Origin: Microseira wollei NIES-4236
GTDB taxonomy: Bacteria > Cyanobacteriota > Cyanobacteriia > Cyanobacteriales > Aerosakkonemataceae
Direction: 5' to 3'
DNA: 64,000 nucleotides
NCBI RefSeq assembly: GCF_020521235.1
Contig: NZ_BLAY01000005.1
Coordinates: forward strand, 1-64,000
Of this stretch, positions 1-10,992 are shown piece after piece; position 1 is the first letter of the stretch, and every line of letters starts with the position of its first letter. The notes below the pieces were generated by a model. It was not told the origin of the DNA. It did no database searches and was given only the letters and a program-made list of their open reading frames with translations. A program made the translations under genes and the position numbers.

Positions 1-127
1 AGTTTTTGTATTTTAGACCGCGCAGGCGGTCAAAGTTTGTATAGAGGCTAGACAAACTAAGCCTGCCTACGCAGGCTGAGAATAGTTTTTGTATTTTAGA
101 CCGCGCAGGCGGTCAAAGTTTGTATAG
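1..127. repeat. Two copies of a 44-bp dispersed palindromic repeat
   Basis: The same 44-bp unit occurs at 1-44 and 84-127. Each copy carries the palindrome GACCGCGCAGGCGGTC between stretches ending in TTTGTATAG. Between them is a second small hairpin (GCCTGC...GCAGGC). It belongs to the loose set of repeats with TTTGT(G/A)TAG arms that recurs at 3295-3412, 18456-18565, 34118-34228 and 55440-55560. No gene is encoded. Confidence 0.7.
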
Positions 128-158
128 CCGCGACTTTAGTCGTTAGGCGGAATTTATA

Positions 159-923
159 TTATTGTAACCATAAAAGAGGTATAGGGTCATGTTCTAATAT
201 AGCCAATCCTGGTAATTGTTCTTTAAGCGATGAGTTTTTGATGTTTGTAAACTCTGGCTCTCGTAAAGCCAGCATCTCTACACCAGCCAATTTTTGTATT
301 ACTGCTTTATTCCGTAAATACAATACCCCATCCCAAGGCGCAATATCTATGGCTACACCGTTGCAAGTAGCTTTCCAAAAACTATACTGTCGTCTACAGT
401 ATTCACTCCATCTCAAACCAGTAGGTTTTTTATTGTCAGCTTTAAAAATACTGCGTATTGTCCGGATAGGACTTCTATACAACCAATCATATTTTATATA
501 TACAGTAGGAATACCAGAGTCTTGATCGGTATCAACACCAAATATCACAACATACTTGGATAGCTTGGCAAGAGTCGGCTGTAAAACTACCTCTGCGGGA
601 ATTATTTTATTAGCTGGTACAGGTGCTTGATTGAGTAAAGGTTGATAAAAATCTATAAAGTAAGATTCAGCTTTTGAAACTAATTCCGGATCGTTAGGAC
701 AAACCATCCAAGCTAACTTGATAGGACTTTTACGGTTAAGTTTGTTTAGATGTTCAAAACGATGATGGTTTTTCCATCTTGTTAAGAGTTTAATTGCCTT
801 ACCTACGTACAAGACTCTCTGGTTAGAGTCAAGGGCAAAGTAAATAGCCGGACAATCAGGTAAACTGTCCCGTTGTGCTAAATATTAAAATGGTAGTTGA
901 GATAAATCAAATTCAGGAAACAT
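159..923 (-). pseudogene. GIY-YIG nuclease-like protein, interrupted by an in-frame stop
   Basis: Reading from an ATG at 923, the first 12 codons (MFPEFDLSQLPF) end at a TAA at 887-885. The same frame then continues open for about 240 codons to 159. Just after the stop lies a GIY-YIG-like block (AIYFALDSNQRVLYVGKA), then a WKNHHR-type helix, as in cyanobacterial GIY-YIG nuclease-like proteins. The gene appears intact apart from this single codon, so it is a recent nonsense mutation, a sequencing error, or is expressed by re-initiation. A TTG at 812 is the first possible start after the block and would remove the 'IY' half of the motif. The C-terminal 140 residues match no family I recognise. 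The reconstruction is seen directly; loss of function is inferred. Confidence 0.7.
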
Positions 924-928
924 AAAAA

Positions 929-1387
929 CTATGATTCTGGCAATGGTGTCATGGTAAAATGATTAAGCGATCGCACATCATAAGACGCAGCAGCCACAGC
1001 GCTAACCAACCTTTCATCAAGCGTCAGTAGCGGCGCACTAACTTGCTGAGAAAGCGCAACATAACACGCATCATACGCGGTAATTCCATAATTCAAACCG
1101 ATATTAACAGCTTCTTCCATTAACTCAGCTGTGGAAACTACTCGTAATGGTAAAGCTTTGAGACTGCCTAAATTTCCTTGCGCTAGAGCAACAGCATAAC
1201 GCCCAGCACGGACATATTTCCAGAGGATATTAGCAGACTCGATATAAAACAGATCGGGTACGTATATTTCAGTCTCAGGAGAGGAAAGGCGAGCAAATAG
1301 ATCCACTACTTTAGAGGATAGTGGATCTGGAATAAATTGCTTGATGCCTACACTTGCATCTACAACGCATCGGAGAGGTGTTGTCAT
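929..1387 (-). CDS. PIN-domain ribonuclease toxin (VapC-like)
   Basis: A 152-aa single PIN domain. The acidic residues expected of the family are visible: D10 (CVVDAS), E50 (YIESANILWK), D106 (TAYDACYVALS) and D124 (LTLDERL). PIN toxins of VapBC modules cleave RNA, usually tRNA or rRNA, when not neutralised by their antitoxin. Its ATG overlaps the TGA of the upstream gene (ATGA), so the pair is co-translated in the usual antitoxin-then-toxin order. Length is typical for VapC. The RNA target cannot be told from sequence. Confidence 0.85.
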   Translation of the reverse strand: MTTPLRCVVDASVGIKQFIPDPLSSKVVDLFARLSSPETEIYVPDLFYIESANILWKYVRAGRYAVALAQGNLGSLKALPLRVVSTAELMEEAVNIGLNYGITAYDACYVALSQQVSAPLLTLDERLVSAVAAASYDVRSLNHFTMTPLPES

Positions 1388-1653
1388 CTGTCGCGGTCTT
1401 CTCTTAGTAAAATGGTACTATCAGGTAGTCCGAGATCTTGTGGTAGCGACTCGCGGCGTCGGTTGATCTCAGCCAAAATTTCTTGTACAGACTTGTTAGG
1501 CGCTTCTACTTGAGGTGGTTTTGTTTCACTTTTCAAAGCACTTTCTAACAGTGTAAGCACTTGTACATCAATTGAGCGATTTTGCGCTGCGGCTAATTGT
1601 TGCAATTTTGCATACAATTCATCGGGAAAGTTTTCCAAGTAAAGGGTTGCCAT
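1384..1653 (-). CDS. Ribbon-helix-helix antitoxin (FitA/VapB-like)
   Basis: The start is placed at the ATG at 1653 rather than further upstream, because AAGGTAA lies about 6 nt before it and the protein then opens directly with the RHH strand-helix (MATLYLENFPDELYAKLQQL). The 89-aa product would bind DNA as a dimer through the N-terminal RHH. Its proline-rich, charged C-terminus would wrap the PIN toxin encoded immediately downstream. The reading frames overlap by 4 nt. Autoregulation of the pair is usual for this family; no operator was identified. Confidence 0.8.
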   Translation of the reverse strand: MATLYLENFPDELYAKLQQLAAAQNRSIDVQVLTLLESALKSETKPPQVEAPNKSVQEILAEINRRRESLPQDLGLPDSTILLREDRDR

Positions 1654-1707
1654 ACATTTACCTTGAAATAGTTTTTCCTCAATTGTACATAACAACTACT
1701 GCACCCG

Positions 1708-3201
1708 CTACTCTTCTGTTCCCAAAACCTTACCACCTGTCATCAAATAACCGATTTGTTCCACAGTAGCGTTGCTAGCATCTAGGATATCCACGAATTT
1801 TCCTTCATACATGACGGCGATGCGATCGCTCATCATCATCACCTCTTCTAATTCGGTCGAAATATACAGGATTGCCGCCCCTCTTTCGCGTTCAGCTAAT
1901 AGTTTTTGCTGCAGGTATTCCGTCGCCCCCACATCCAATCCCCGCGTCGGTTGCATGGCGATAATTAAATCTGGTGCCCCAGAAAGTTCTCGCGCCACTA
2001 CAACTTTTTGTTGATTCCCACCCGATAATTGACTAACTTTAACAGATGGATTTTCAGCCCGAATATCAAACTTGTTCATTGCCGATGTGGCGCTATCATT
2101 GATTATCCCATACTGAAGCAACCAACTACGACAGAAAGGCAACAAATAAAAAACTTTCAAAATCAGATTTCTAGCGATGCTAAATCCCAAAACCAACCCC
2201 ATTTTTTGGCGATCTTCAGGAATATAAGCGATCTCCCGCCTTGGCGAGGAGGGGTTAGGGGGGAATCGGCTAATTGTTCCCGCAGCCAGAGGGCGTAAGT
2301 TTGCTAAAGCATCCGCCAATTCCCTTTGTCCATTCCCATCTACTCCAGCAATTCCTAATATTTCCCCGGCGTGCAATTGAAACGAAACATCACGCACAGC
2401 CAATAATTTTCGGTCATCCTGCACTTGCAATCCTTGTACTTCCAACACCACCGACCCCAATTTTTTTGCAGGTTTATCCAACTGAAATAATACTGCCCTT
2501 CCTACCATCAATTCGGCTAATTGCTGACGGTTTGTATCGGCGGTTCTTGTCGTCGCGACTACCTGTCCTCGCCGCAACACGGTAACGGTATCGCAGAGAT
2601 TCATTACTTCTTCTAACTTATGACTAATAAAAATAATTGTCTTGCCATTTGCAGCATGGCGTAAAATATTAATCAAAACCTCTACTTCTGGTGGAGTTAA
2701 TACCGCTGTTGGTTCATCTAAAATCAGCAGTTGTGCTTGGCGGTAAAGTGCTTTGAGAATTTCCACTCGCTGCTGCACGCCTACGGGTAAATCTCCCACT
2801 TTTGCTAAAGGATCGACCTCCAAATTGTAGGATTTTGATAGAGATGAAATTGTCTCGGCTTTCTGCTTTAAATTTAGCCGCCAATTCCAGTTTTTGCCGA
2901 GGATAATATTTTCCGTGACGGTGAGTTGGGGGACTAGCATGAAGTGCTGGTGAATCATCGCGATGTTGCGCGCGATCGCATCGCTAGGCGAAGATATTTT
3001 TATCAACCGATCTTCCAGATAAATTTCTCCGAAATCTGGCTGATAAAGTCCGCACAAGATATTCATCAAAGTTGTTTTACCTGCCCCATTCTCGCCCAGC
3101 AACGCATGAATTGAACCGCGACTGACGGTTAAACTGATATTGTCATTGGCGACAAAATTGCCAAAGCGTTTGGTAATGTTTTCAAGGCGTAAATATGTCA
3201 T
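1708..3201 (-). CDS. BMP-type (nucleoside/simple sugar) ABC transporter, duplicated ATPase subunit
   Basis: A 497-aa fusion of two ABC domains. The first has Walker A GENGAGKTT, a degenerate signature (LPVGVQQRVEIL) and Walker B LLILDEPTAVLTP. The second has a degenerate Walker A (GVDGNGQREL) and a good signature (LSGGNQQKVVVAREL). This arrangement is that of sugar/nucleoside importers of the RbsA/NupO type, where only one site hydrolyses well. The BMP lipoprotein gene lies upstream on the same strand with about 200 bp of repeats between. The two permease genes expected in such operons do not follow; a toxin-antitoxin pair does. Substrate is inferred from the BMP partner. Confidence 0.9.
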   Translation of the reverse strand: MTYLRLENITKRFGNFVANDNISLTVSRGSIHALLGENGAGKTTLMNILCGLYQPDFGEIYLEDRLIKISSPSDAIARNIAMIHQHFMLVPQLTVTENIILGKNWNWRLNLKQKAETISSLSKSYNLEVDPLAKVGDLPVGVQQRVEILKALYRQAQLLILDEPTAVLTPPEVEVLINILRHAANGKTIIFISHKLEEVMNLCDTVTVLRRGQVVATTRTADTNRQQLAELMVGRAVLFQLDKPAKKLGSVVLEVQGLQVQDDRKLLAVRDVSFQLHAGEILGIAGVDGNGQRELADALANLRPLAAGTISRFPPNPSSPRREIAYIPEDRQKMGLVLGFSIARNLILKVFYLLPFCRSWLLQYGIINDSATSAMNKFDIRAENPSVKVSQLSGGNQQKVVVARELSGAPDLIIAMQPTRGLDVGATEYLQQKLLAERERGAAILYISTELEEVMMMSDRIAVMYEGKFVDILDASNATVEQIGYLMTGGKVLGTEE

Positions 3202-3294
3202 GGTAATTTTGGATTTTAGATTTTTGATTAAGATTCCCAGACTGAAGTCTGGGGCTACACAAACGAAGTCCGCCTGCGCGGACTTTTTGATAAT

Positions 3295-3412
3295 TTCAAC
3301 CCGCGCAGGCGGGTTTTGTTTGTGTAGCCGCGAATTCCATTCGTTATGGCTAGTTCAACCCGCGCAGGCGGGTTTTGTTTGTGTAGCCGCGAATTCCATT
3401 CGTTATGGCTTG
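3295..3412. repeat. Tandem 59-bp repeat with hairpin, between the two ABC transporter genes
   Basis: Two nearly identical 59-bp units start at 3295 and 3354. Each holds the palindrome ACCCGCGCAGGCGGGT, then TTTGTTTGTGTAGCCGCG. A related inverted piece (GGGGCTACACAAACGAAG) lies just before at about 3251. The second unit supplies the TAA stop codon of the BMP lipoprotein gene (3403-3405), so the repeat arrived at or across the gene's 3' end. Confidence 0.75.
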
Positions 3413-4437
3413 ACGCATCGAGTATCTTTGCCATTTTCCTTGCAAGGTTCAAACATAATTTTTTTAGCCAAAATTGCCTGTTTTGTCTGCATTGCTTTTT
3501 GCTGCACCTCCTGGGAAACCATCGCGCCAAACTTGCCCAGGTGTAAAATTTCTGGATTTTCTAAACCAATCGTGTAAATCTCTCCCTTCAGATTTCCCTT
3601 CACCGCCAAATCTGCTAAATAAGCAATTGCCAAATCAATTCGCTTCACGGCACTGGTTAACACCGCCTTGGGCGCAACATCCAATTGATCTGCCGTATTC
3701 CCAAAGGCAAATATGCCCTTTTCCGCAGCAGTTTGCAGCACAGCAGGCGAGGCATTATCTAACCACTGATAAACCACATCCACTCCCGAAGAAATTAAAG
3801 CCAGCGTTGCTTCTTTCGCCTTCGCCGCATCATTCCAGTCACCCGTATAACTGGAAGCAATTTTAATATTCGGCTTCACAGACTTCGCCCCTAATTCAAA
3901 TCCGCGCAATTCTTCATCTGTCGCTTGAAATGACTGTGCTGCAAGATAAGCCAATTGCCCCGATTTTGTCATCGCAGCCGCAATAATTCCGCAGACATAA
4001 CTTGCTTGCAGGTGATCGATGCGTAACGAGGCAATATTATTTCCCTTGACGTTACCATTCACACCCACAAAAAAGGTATTGGGAAATTGCGCCGCTACTT
4101 GTTGAATCGCTGCATCAAATTGTCCGCCGTGGGCAAATACTACTTTATAACCTCGCCGCGCAAAGTCGGACATCGCTTCTGCTTGATCTGCTGGCTGGAC
4201 TTTTTCTACATAAGCGGTTTCAATTCCCAGTTTTTCTTTCGCCGTTTGTACGCCTTGATAACCAGATTGATTCCAAGCTTGATCGGTGATAATTCCCGGT
4301 AAAACAATGGCAACTGGGAAATTTTTATCCGTTTTTGTGGTTTGGGTATTGCTGTTGCAAGCTTTCAGCAATAAACTCGTTCCCAAGGCGGCCCAACTGT
4401 ATAACAGGAATCTGCGCCGAGTTACGTTTTCTGTCAT
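3403..4437 (-). CDS. BMP-family substrate-binding lipoprotein (purine nucleoside-type)
   Basis: A 344-aa secreted solute-binding protein. The N-terminus has a twin-arginine-like RRRF followed by a hydrophobic stretch and a lipobox (LLLKAC), predicting a Tat-type lipoprotein. The mature part has the BMP signature: VAIVLPGIITDQAWNQSGY, an AHGGQFDAAI segment and VGVNGNVKGNNIASL. Members bind nucleosides or related ligands and feed the ABC importer whose ATPase gene follows on the same strand. The last residues (CVKP) and stop codon are read from the adjacent repeat, so the native C-terminus may have been trimmed slightly. Confidence 0.88.
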   Translation of the reverse strand: MTENVTRRRFLLYSWAALGTSLLLKACNSNTQTTKTDKNFPVAIVLPGIITDQAWNQSGYQGVQTAKEKLGIETAYVEKVQPADQAEAMSDFARRGYKVVFAHGGQFDAAIQQVAAQFPNTFFVGVNGNVKGNNIASLRIDHLQASYVCGIIAAAMTKSGQLAYLAAQSFQATDEELRGFELGAKSVKPNIKIASSYTGDWNDAAKAKEATLALISSGVDVVYQWLDNASPAVLQTAAEKGIFAFGNTADQLDVAPKAVLTSAVKRIDLAIAYLADLAVKGNLKGEIYTIGLENPEILHLGKFGAMVSQEVQQKAMQTKQAILAKKIMFEPCKENGKDTRCVKP

Positions 4438-4499
4438 GGGCGAAGCTCTCCCATACTCCTCGCTATGTAGTTATGTTACAGCTAGAGGTGGGATTTTGC

Positions 4500-4555
4500 G
4501 TTCGCGTTCGCTAACGCTTGCGGATGCGCGGATTCGTGCGGTCGGCATATCGCTT
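4500..4555. repeat. Dispersed repeat (GCGATATGCCGACCGCACG type)
   Basis: This segment between the BMP gene and the giant kinase carries GTGCGGTCGGCATATCGCTT, the reverse of a motif also seen at 32034 and, in variant form, at 23180. It has short GC-rich inverted parts (GCGTTCGCTAACGC). No gene is seen in 4438-4702. Confidence 0.5.
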
Positions 4556-4702
4556 AACCCCAGATCAGATGATGAATTAGCGCGTCAGACCGCCAACACC
4601 AGGGCAGCTGGCGCGTAAATCTACCCCGGTCTTGTTAAACTCAGCTTCCCAATGGGCATGATAAATGATGACGCTTGAACGGATTCAGGGAGAATGACTG
4701 GG

Positions 4703-7700
4703 ATGAAAGTGCTTGCAGATGCTGCGATCGTAGGATATCAAATTACCGAACAACTTTATACAGGTTCGAGAACGTTAGTTTATCGAGCAATTCGAGAGTC
4801 TGACCAGAAGCAGGTGATTTTGAAGCTGCTGCGAAACGAAATGCCCACCTTTAGCGAGTTGGTGCAGTTTCGCAATCAGTACGCCATTATGCGTGGAATT
4901 ACTGAGATATACAGTAGCAATATATCGGGAGTTATCCAACCTTATAGTCTAGAACCTTGCGGGAATGGCTACGTTCTCGTGATGGAAGACTTTGGCGGGA
5001 TTTCTCTATCGCAATTTACCCAAGGACACCCGCTAGAGATCGCTACATTTGGTGCGATCGCAATTCAACTCGCGGATATCCTGCACCACCTGTACCAACA
5101 CCGGGTTATTCATAAAGATATTAAACCTGCCAACATCCTGATTCATGAAGAAACCAAACAAGTCAAATTAATTGACTTTTCCATCTCGTCACTTTTAGCC
5201 AGAGAAACTCAAGAAATCCAAAATCCCAACGTTTTAGAAGGAACCCTTGCCTATTTATCACCAGAACAAACCGGACGCATGAATCGCGGGATTGATTATC
5301 GCAGCGATTTTTATTCCTTGGGGGTGACGTTCTATCAACTACTTGCTGGGAAACTGCCGTTTCAATCCGATGACCCAATGGAGTTAGTTCACTGTCACCT
5401 GGCAAAAACTGCACGACCGCTACACGAGGTCAATTCATCTGTGCCTGTCGTATTATCAAAAATTGTGGCGAAATTGATGGCAAAAAATGCCGAAGATCGC
5501 TATCAAAGTGCAATGGGATTGAAGCACGATTTGGAAAATTGTCTGCACCAATGGAAAGAAACGGGAACGATTGCGGAGTTTGAGATTGGGCAACAGGATA
5601 GGAGCGATCGCTTCATTATCCCAGAAAAACTTTACGGTCGAGAAACCGAAGTTGCCACCTTATTATCAGCCTTTGATCGCGTCGCTAACGGCAGCAGCGA
5701 ACTGATGCTAGTTGCAGGCTTTTCCGGCATTGGTAAAACTGCCGTAGTGAATGAAGTTCACAAACCAATTGTGCGTCAGCGCGGCTATTTTATCAAAGGG
5801 AAATACGACCAATTTCAGCGCAACATTCCTTTCTCTGCCTTTGTGCAAGCCTTCCGCGATTTAATGGCGCAATTGTTGGGGGAAAGTAAGGCTCAACTCT
5901 CACAATGGCGAAGCAAAATCCTGCAAGCTGTAGGCGAGAACGGGCAGGTTATTATTGATGTTATTCCCGAACTGGAACGGATTATTGGCAAACAGCCACC
6001 TGTACCGGAATTATCCGGCAGTGCGGCGCAGAATCGGTTTAACTTGCTGTTCCAGAAGTTTATTCAAGTCTTTACTACTAAAGAGCATCCGTTGGTGATG
6101 TTTTTGGATGACTTGCAGTGGGCAGATTCGGCATCGCTTTGTTTGCTGAAACTGTTGTTGAGTGAAACGGAAACCGGATATTTGCTATTGCTGGGTGCTT
6201 ATCGAGATAATGAAGTGTTTCCAGCACATCCGTTGATGTTGACGCTGGAGGAAATCAAAAAAGCAGGTGCAACGATTAATACAATTACCCTGGCACCGCT
6301 GCATCAGGTGGATATCAATCAGTTGGTAGCAGATACGATCTTTTGCTCAAAAGAATTAGCGCAACCCTTGACGGATATAACATATCATAAAACCAAGGGT
6401 AATCCGTTTTTTGCCACGCAGTTTCTTCAGGCATTGTATAGCGAACGCTTGATTGCATTCAACCAGAAAGAACACCACTGGGAATGCGATCTAGCGCAGG
6501 TAAAAGCCGCTGCCCTCAACGATGACGTGGTCGAGTTTATGGCAGCGCAGTTGCAAAAATTGCCTGACCAAACGCAAGAAATGCTGAAGTTAGCCGCTTG
6601 TATTGGCAACTCTTTTGATTTGACGACGTTGGCGGTTGTGTCGGAAAAATCGCCAGTTGATGCGGCTGCGGATTTGTGGAAAGCGTTGCAGTCAGGGTTG
6701 ATTCTGCCGATTAGTGAAACCTATAAGTTTTTCCAAAACAATGACGCAAAATCTACTCAAGATATATCGGTTCCCTACAAGTTTTTGCACGATCGCGTCC
6801 AACAAGCTGCCTATTCACTCATTCCCGACGACCAAAAACAAACGACCCATTACCACATCGGACAACTGCTGCTGCAAAAGATATCAAAAGAAGCCAGAGA
6901 AGAGCGAATTTTTGAACTGGTTAATCAATTAAACTATGGAACTACTTTAATTACCGAACAAAAAGAACGAGATGAATTAGCCGAACTCAATCTCATTGCC
7001 TGTGGCAAAGCGAGAGTCGCCACCGCCTATCAAGCGGGGCGTGAATATGCCAGCATTGGATTGTCAATGCTAGGAGAAAAACCTTGGCAACAGCAATATG
7101 AAATGAGTCTAGCATTCCATGACTTAGGGGCTGAATTAGCTTGGCTATGCGGTGACTTTGAGGCAATGGATCGTTTGATTGAGATGGTGATCGAGCAAGC
7201 ACACACTTTACTTGAAAAGGTTAATGTTTACCACATCAGGATTCTAGCCAATTTCTCCCAGAATAAACTGACCGAAGCCATTGCGATTGCCCAACAAATC
7301 TTGCAACAGTTGGGTGTGACTTTTCCCGAAACACCCACAGAGCATGACATTCAACAGGCAATTGCAGAGATTGCACAACTGATTGGAGACAGGGAAATTG
7401 AAGACTTTGTTAACCTGCCGATGATGACCGAGGTCGAAAAAATCGCCATTGTTCAGATTGCCAATAGCATCATAGCAGCCGCTTACATCTCTGGGTCTCC
7501 CTTGTTTCCATTGCTGGTTACCTTGTCAGTCAAGCTATCTATTCAATATGGAAATACATCAGTTTCCCCCTTTGCTTATGCTAGCTATAGCATCATTGCT
7601 TGTAATCTTTTGCAAGATGTGGATATAGGGGTAAAGTTCGGTCATTTGGCACTTCGGGTCGTCTCCAAACTGGATGCTAAAGCTGTCAAGCCAGAGATAT

Positions 7701-10147
7701 TCAGTGTGGTGGGATTATTCATATTACACCGCAAATCTCACATTAAAAAAACGCTACCGCTTCTGCAAGAGGGGTATGCGGCAGCGCTAGAAGTCGGAAA
7801 CCTGGAATACGTCGGATATACTGCCCACAAGTTTTGCCTCAATTCTTTTTGGTGCGGTCAGCCCCTTGCTACTTTGGAGCAGGAGACTCGCGCCTACTGC
7901 AATGGATTGATGCAATTAAATCAACTGACAACAGCTAATTGGTGTCGCATCTATTGGCAATCTATTTTAAATTTGCTGGGGCTGGGGTCTGAGCCTATTA
8001 TTTTGTCTGGGGAAGCCCTCCAAGAAGCAGAATTTCTGCCCCTACTGCTCGAAGCCCATGACTTGTTTGGGTTGTATTTCTTTTATTTATACAAGCTGAT
8101 GCTTTGCTACCTGTTTGGGGAAATTGAATCAGCTCAAAACCATGCAGTTGAGGTCAGACACTATTTAATGGCTGTTGTTGGAACTGTTGGTGAACCCGCA
8201 TTTTATTTCTATGATTCTTTGACCGTTCTAGCAGCTAGTATTCCACAATCAGAGAAGACATCAGAGGCATTAGGGCGGGTGGAAGAAAACCAAACGCAAT
8301 TACAACAGCACTGGGCGCACTATGCCCCCATGAATCACCAACATAAGGTTGACTTAGTAGAAGCGGAAAAATGCCGCGTTTTAGGCAAGAATTATGAAGC
8401 AGGAGATTGGTACGATCGCGCCATCTCTGGAGCCAAAGCCAACGGATACATCCAAGAAGAAGCACTTAGCAACGAACTCGCTGCTAAATTCTACCTCGAC
8501 TGGGGTAAAGAAAAAGTTGCCGCAGGCTATATGCAAGCAGCCTACTACTGCTACGCCAAATGGGGAGCCAAAGCCAAAGTTGAAGATTTGGCAACCCGCT
8601 ATCCGAAACTGCTGAGTCCAATTTTGCAAAGATTGCATATTAGCGATATCTCACCCCTCGCCACTTCGGTTAATACCCTTATTTCCCTGCACCAAACTGT
8701 CTCCAGTACTGCCACTTCTATCTCTAACCTGCTCGATCTCGGCACTCTCCTTAAAGCGGCTCAAACACTCTACAGCGAAATCCATCTCGATAAACTACTT
8801 GCTACTTTAATGCAAGTCATTGTCGAAAACTCTGGAGCCGATAAAGCGGCTCTATTTCTCGAGCGCGACGGCGAGTTAGAAGTGGCTGTCGAATATTTAA
8901 ATAATGCCATTGAGTGCTTGTCTCCCAAGTCTGTAAATGAGTGCAAGCACTTCCCATCAGCCGTGATTCACTATGTAGAACGCACCTTAGAAACCGTCAT
9001 TACCGATGCTAAAACCCATCCCAGCATTGTTAGCGATCGCTATTTCACCCAACACCAACCCCAAAGTCTGTTGTGTACCCCCATTCTGAATCAAGGCAAG
9101 CTAATTGGCGTGTTGTATCTAGAAAACTCCCTCACCAGCCAAGCATTTACTAGCGAGCGCGTCGAATTGCTCAAATTCCTCTGTTCCCAAGCCGCAATTT
9201 CTCTACAAAATGCGCGACTCTATCAACAATCCCAAACTTATGCCGAACAACTGCGCCAGAAATCTCAGCAATTGGAGCAAACCTTACAAGAACTTCAAAC
9301 AATGCAACTGCAACTGGTGCAGAAGGAAAAAATGTCGGCTTTAGGCAATTTGGTAGCAGGCGTAGCCCATGAAATCAACAACCCAGTTGGCTTCCTCAAA
9401 GGCAACATCCAACCTGCCCTCGACTATATCAAAGACTTGTTTGGCTTAATCGATTTATATCAAGAAAAATACCCCAATCCCGATGCGGAGATTGAAGATG
9501 AAATCGAAACAATTGATTTAGAATTCTTACGCGAAGATTTACCCAAATTGGTTAGATCAATGCAAGAAGGAGTCGCTCGCATCGGTAACATCAGCACTTC
9601 ACTGCGAACCTTCTCCCGTGCTGATAGCGACACTCCCGTTCCCTTCAACTTGCATGAAGGACTCGACAGCACGATATTGATTCTCAAACATCGCCTCAAA
9701 GCCAACGAAAATCGTCCAGAGATTAAAGTCATCAAAAACTACGGTCAGATTCCTAACGTTGAATGCTTTGCCGGACAGCTCAATCAGGTGTTTATGAATA
9801 TTCTGGCGAATGCCATCGACGCGCTGGAAGATGCAAATATAGGCCGCAGTTTTGCAGAGATTAAAGCTCAGCCAAATTGGATTGCCATTACCACCGAATG
9901 GGTCGAAACTCAGAACGCAGTTTGTGTTAAAATTAAAGACAATGGCACGGGAATTCCCGAATCAGTGAAGCACAAGATTTTCGACCATCTCTTCACCACT
10001 AAAAGCGTTGGCAAAGGGACAGGATTGGGGTTAGCGATCGCTCATCAAATTGTGACTCAAAAACACAATGGTTTGCTCGAAGTCAACTCTACCTTCGGTC
10101 AAGGTTCGGAATTTATCATCACACTCCCTGTCAAGACTAATGTGTAG
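4703..10147 (+). CDS. Giant Ser/Thr kinase-AAA ATPase-GAF-histidine kinase (HstK-like)
   Basis: About 1814 aa. Domains in order: an N-terminal Hanks-type kinase ([10 protein letters not shown] near residue 140, DFS in place of DFG, then an activation segment [15 protein letters not shown]); an AAA/STAND-type ATPase ([10 protein letters not shown] near 340, LDDLQWADS Walker B near 475); a long alpha-helical TPR-like region; a GAF domain near 1370-1520; a coiled linker; then a histidine kinase with H-box [12 protein letters not shown] (H near 1558), N-box [10 protein letters not shown] and G-box [12 protein letters not shown]. This is the hybrid sensor type seen in filamentous cyanobacteria. 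The start is set at 4703, not the ATG at 4694, because AGGGAG (4687-4692) is properly spaced only for 4703. No receiver gene is adjacent. Confidence 0.93.
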   Translation: MKVLADAAIVGYQITEQLYTGSRTLVYRAIRESDQKQVILKLLRNEMPTFSELVQFRNQYAIMRGITEIYSSNISGVIQPYSLEPCGNGYVLVMEDFGGISLSQFTQGHPLEIATFGAIAIQLADILHHLYQHRVIHKDIKPANILIHEETKQVKLIDFSISSLLARETQEIQNPNVLEGTLAYLSPEQTGRMNRGIDYRSDFYSLGVTFYQLLAGKLPFQSDDPMELVHCHLAKTARPLHEVNSSVPVVLSKIVAKLMAKNAEDRYQSAMGLKHDLENCLHQWKETGTIAEFEIGQQDRSDRFIIPEKLYGRETEVATLLSAFDRVANGSSELMLVAGFSGIGKTAVVNEVHKPIVRQRGYFIKGKYDQFQRNIPFSAFVQAFRDLMAQLLGESKAQLSQWRSKILQAVGENGQVIIDVIPELERIIGKQPPVPELSGSAAQNRFNLLFQKFIQVFTTKEHPLVMFLDDLQWADSASLCLLKLLLSETETGYLLLLGAYRDNEVFPAHPLMLTLEEIKKAGATINTITLAPLHQVDINQLVADTIFCSKELAQPLTDITYHKTKGNPFFATQFLQALYSERLIAFNQKEHHWECDLAQVKAAALNDDVVEFMAAQLQKLPDQTQEMLKLAACIGNSFDLTTLAVVSEKSPVDAAADLWKALQSGLILPISETYKFFQNNDAKSTQDISVPYKFLHDRVQQAAYSLIPDDQKQTTHYHIGQLLLQKISKEAREERIFELVNQLNYGTTLITEQKERDELAELNLIACGKARVATAYQAGREYASIGLSMLGEKPWQQQYEMSLAFHDLGAELAWLCGDFEAMDRLIEMVIEQAHTLLEKVNVYHIRILANFSQNKLTEAIAIAQQILQQLGVTFPETPTEHDIQQAIAEIAQLIGDREIEDFVNLPMMTEVEKIAIVQIANSIIAAAYISGSPLFPLLVTLSVKLSIQYGNTSVSPFAYASYSIIACNLLQDVDIGVKFGHLALRVVSKLDAKAVKPEIFSVVGLFILHRKSHIKKTLPLLQEGYAAALEVGNLEYVGYTAHKFCLNSFWCGQPLATLEQETRAYCNGLMQLNQLTTANWCRIYWQSILNLLGLGSEPIILSGEALQEAEFLPLLLEAHDLFGLYFFYLYKLMLCYLFGEIESAQNHAVEVRHYLMAVVGTVGEPAFYFYDSLTVLAASIPQSEKTSEALGRVEENQTQLQQHWAHYAPMNHQHKVDLVEAEKCRVLGKNYEAGDWYDRAISGAKANGYIQEEALSNELAAKFYLDWGKEKVAAGYMQAAYYCYAKWGAKAKVEDLATRYPKLLSPILQRLHISDISPLATSVNTLISLHQTVSSTATSISNLLDLGTLLKAAQTLYSEIHLDKLLATLMQVIVENSGADKAALFLERDGELEVAVEYLNNAIECLSPKSVNECKHFPSAVIHYVERTLETVITDAKTHPSIVSDRYFTQHQPQSLLCTPILNQGKLIGVLYLENSLTSQAFTSERVELLKFLCSQAAISLQNARLYQQSQTYAEQLRQKSQQLEQTLQELQTMQLQLVQKEKMSALGNLVAGVAHEINNPVGFLKGNIQPALDYIKDLFGLIDLYQEKYPNPDAEIEDEIETIDLEFLREDLPKLVRSMQEGVARIGNISTSLRTFSRADSDTPVPFNLHEGLDSTILILKHRLKANENRPEIKVIKNYGQIPNVECFAGQLNQVFMNILANAIDALEDANIGRSFAEIKAQPNWIAITTEWVETQNAVCVKIKDNGTGIPESVKHKIFDHLFTTKSVGKGTGLGLAIAHQIVTQKHNGLLEVNSTFGQGSEFIITLPVKTNV

Positions 10148-10260
10148 TTATGTTAAGGCAAGGCAGTGGTGAGAGCTTTCGCTCCGTTCGTAGTAGGCAC
10201 TTGGGCGCCCCTCGTAGTTGCAAGATAAAATAATCAAATAGTTCAGTAGCTTATTGTTCT

Positions 10261-10992
10261 ATGGATCGCGGCTACAAAGAGGATCTTGCTTACATTCACG
10301 ATGTGGGATTTGGCACTTTCGCCACTCAATCCGCACCCGGATTACTAGAAATATTGCGCCAAAAAGGTATAGAAAAAGGTCTAATTGTCGATTTAGGATG
10401 CGGTAGCGGCATTTGGGCAAAATCCCTCACCGAAGCCGGATATAATGTTTTGGGGATAGATATATCCGATGCGATGATAGATTTAGCCAGGAAAAAAGCA
10501 CCCAAGGCTAATTTCCAAACAGCATCTTTACTAAAAGTAGAAATACCAAAATGCAATGCCGTCACTTCAATCGGAGAATGCTTAAATTATCAATTTGACG
10601 AACATGGCTTAACCGAAATTAAACAACTATTCGCTCGAATATACGAAGCATTGCGCCCAGGCGGATTATTTATTTTCGATATTCTGCAACCAGGATCTTT
10701 AACCGTTTCCAATCCCCACCAAACTTATTACGAAGGGGAAGAATGGGCAATTTTGCTGGAAAAAGAAGAAGATAAAAAAAGCAGTACGTTAACTCGCAAA
10801 ATGACAATATTCCGTCAAGTAGGCGAGCTTTACCGCAAAAGTGAAGAAATTCACTCTGTTCGATTGTATAAAAGTGCTGAAATTGCCAAAGAACTGCGGC
10901 AAGTTGGCTTTCGAGTCAGAATCATTCGCGGATATGGAGAATTAACATTTAGAAAAGCTCACGTTGGATTTATAGCAACAAAAGTATCGTGA
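10261..10992 (+). CDS. SAM-dependent class I methyltransferase
   Basis: A 243-aa Rossmann-fold methyltransferase. Motif I is VDLGCGSGIWAKSL (about residues 43-56), followed by the acidic end of beta-2 (LGIDISDAMI) and the post-motif block RPGGLFIFDIL. It lacks a recognisable specificity domain, so the methyl acceptor (small molecule or protein) cannot be named. Its TGA overlaps the GTG start of the next gene (GTGA), so the two are translationally coupled. Confidence 0.88.
   Translation: MDRGYKEDLAYIHDVGFGTFATQSAPGLLEILRQKGIEKGLIVDLGCGSGIWAKSLTEAGYNVLGIDISDAMIDLARKKAPKANFQTASLLKVEIPKCNAVTSIGECLNYQFDEHGLTEIKQLFARIYEALRPGGLFIFDILQPGSLTVSNPHQTYYEGEEWAILLEKEEDKKSSTLTRKMTIFRQVGELYRKSEEIHSVRLYKSAEIAKELRQVGFRVRIIRGYGELTFRKAHVGFIATKVS

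Noticed and set aside
1..127. CRISPR-like double repeat at the window start
   Set aside because: Only two palindromic copies with a hairpin-containing spacer; matches the dispersed repeat family instead.
4286..4618. 110-codon plus-strand frame upstream of the giant kinase
   Set aside because: It overlaps the BMP gene start in antisense and continues into a dispersed repeat.
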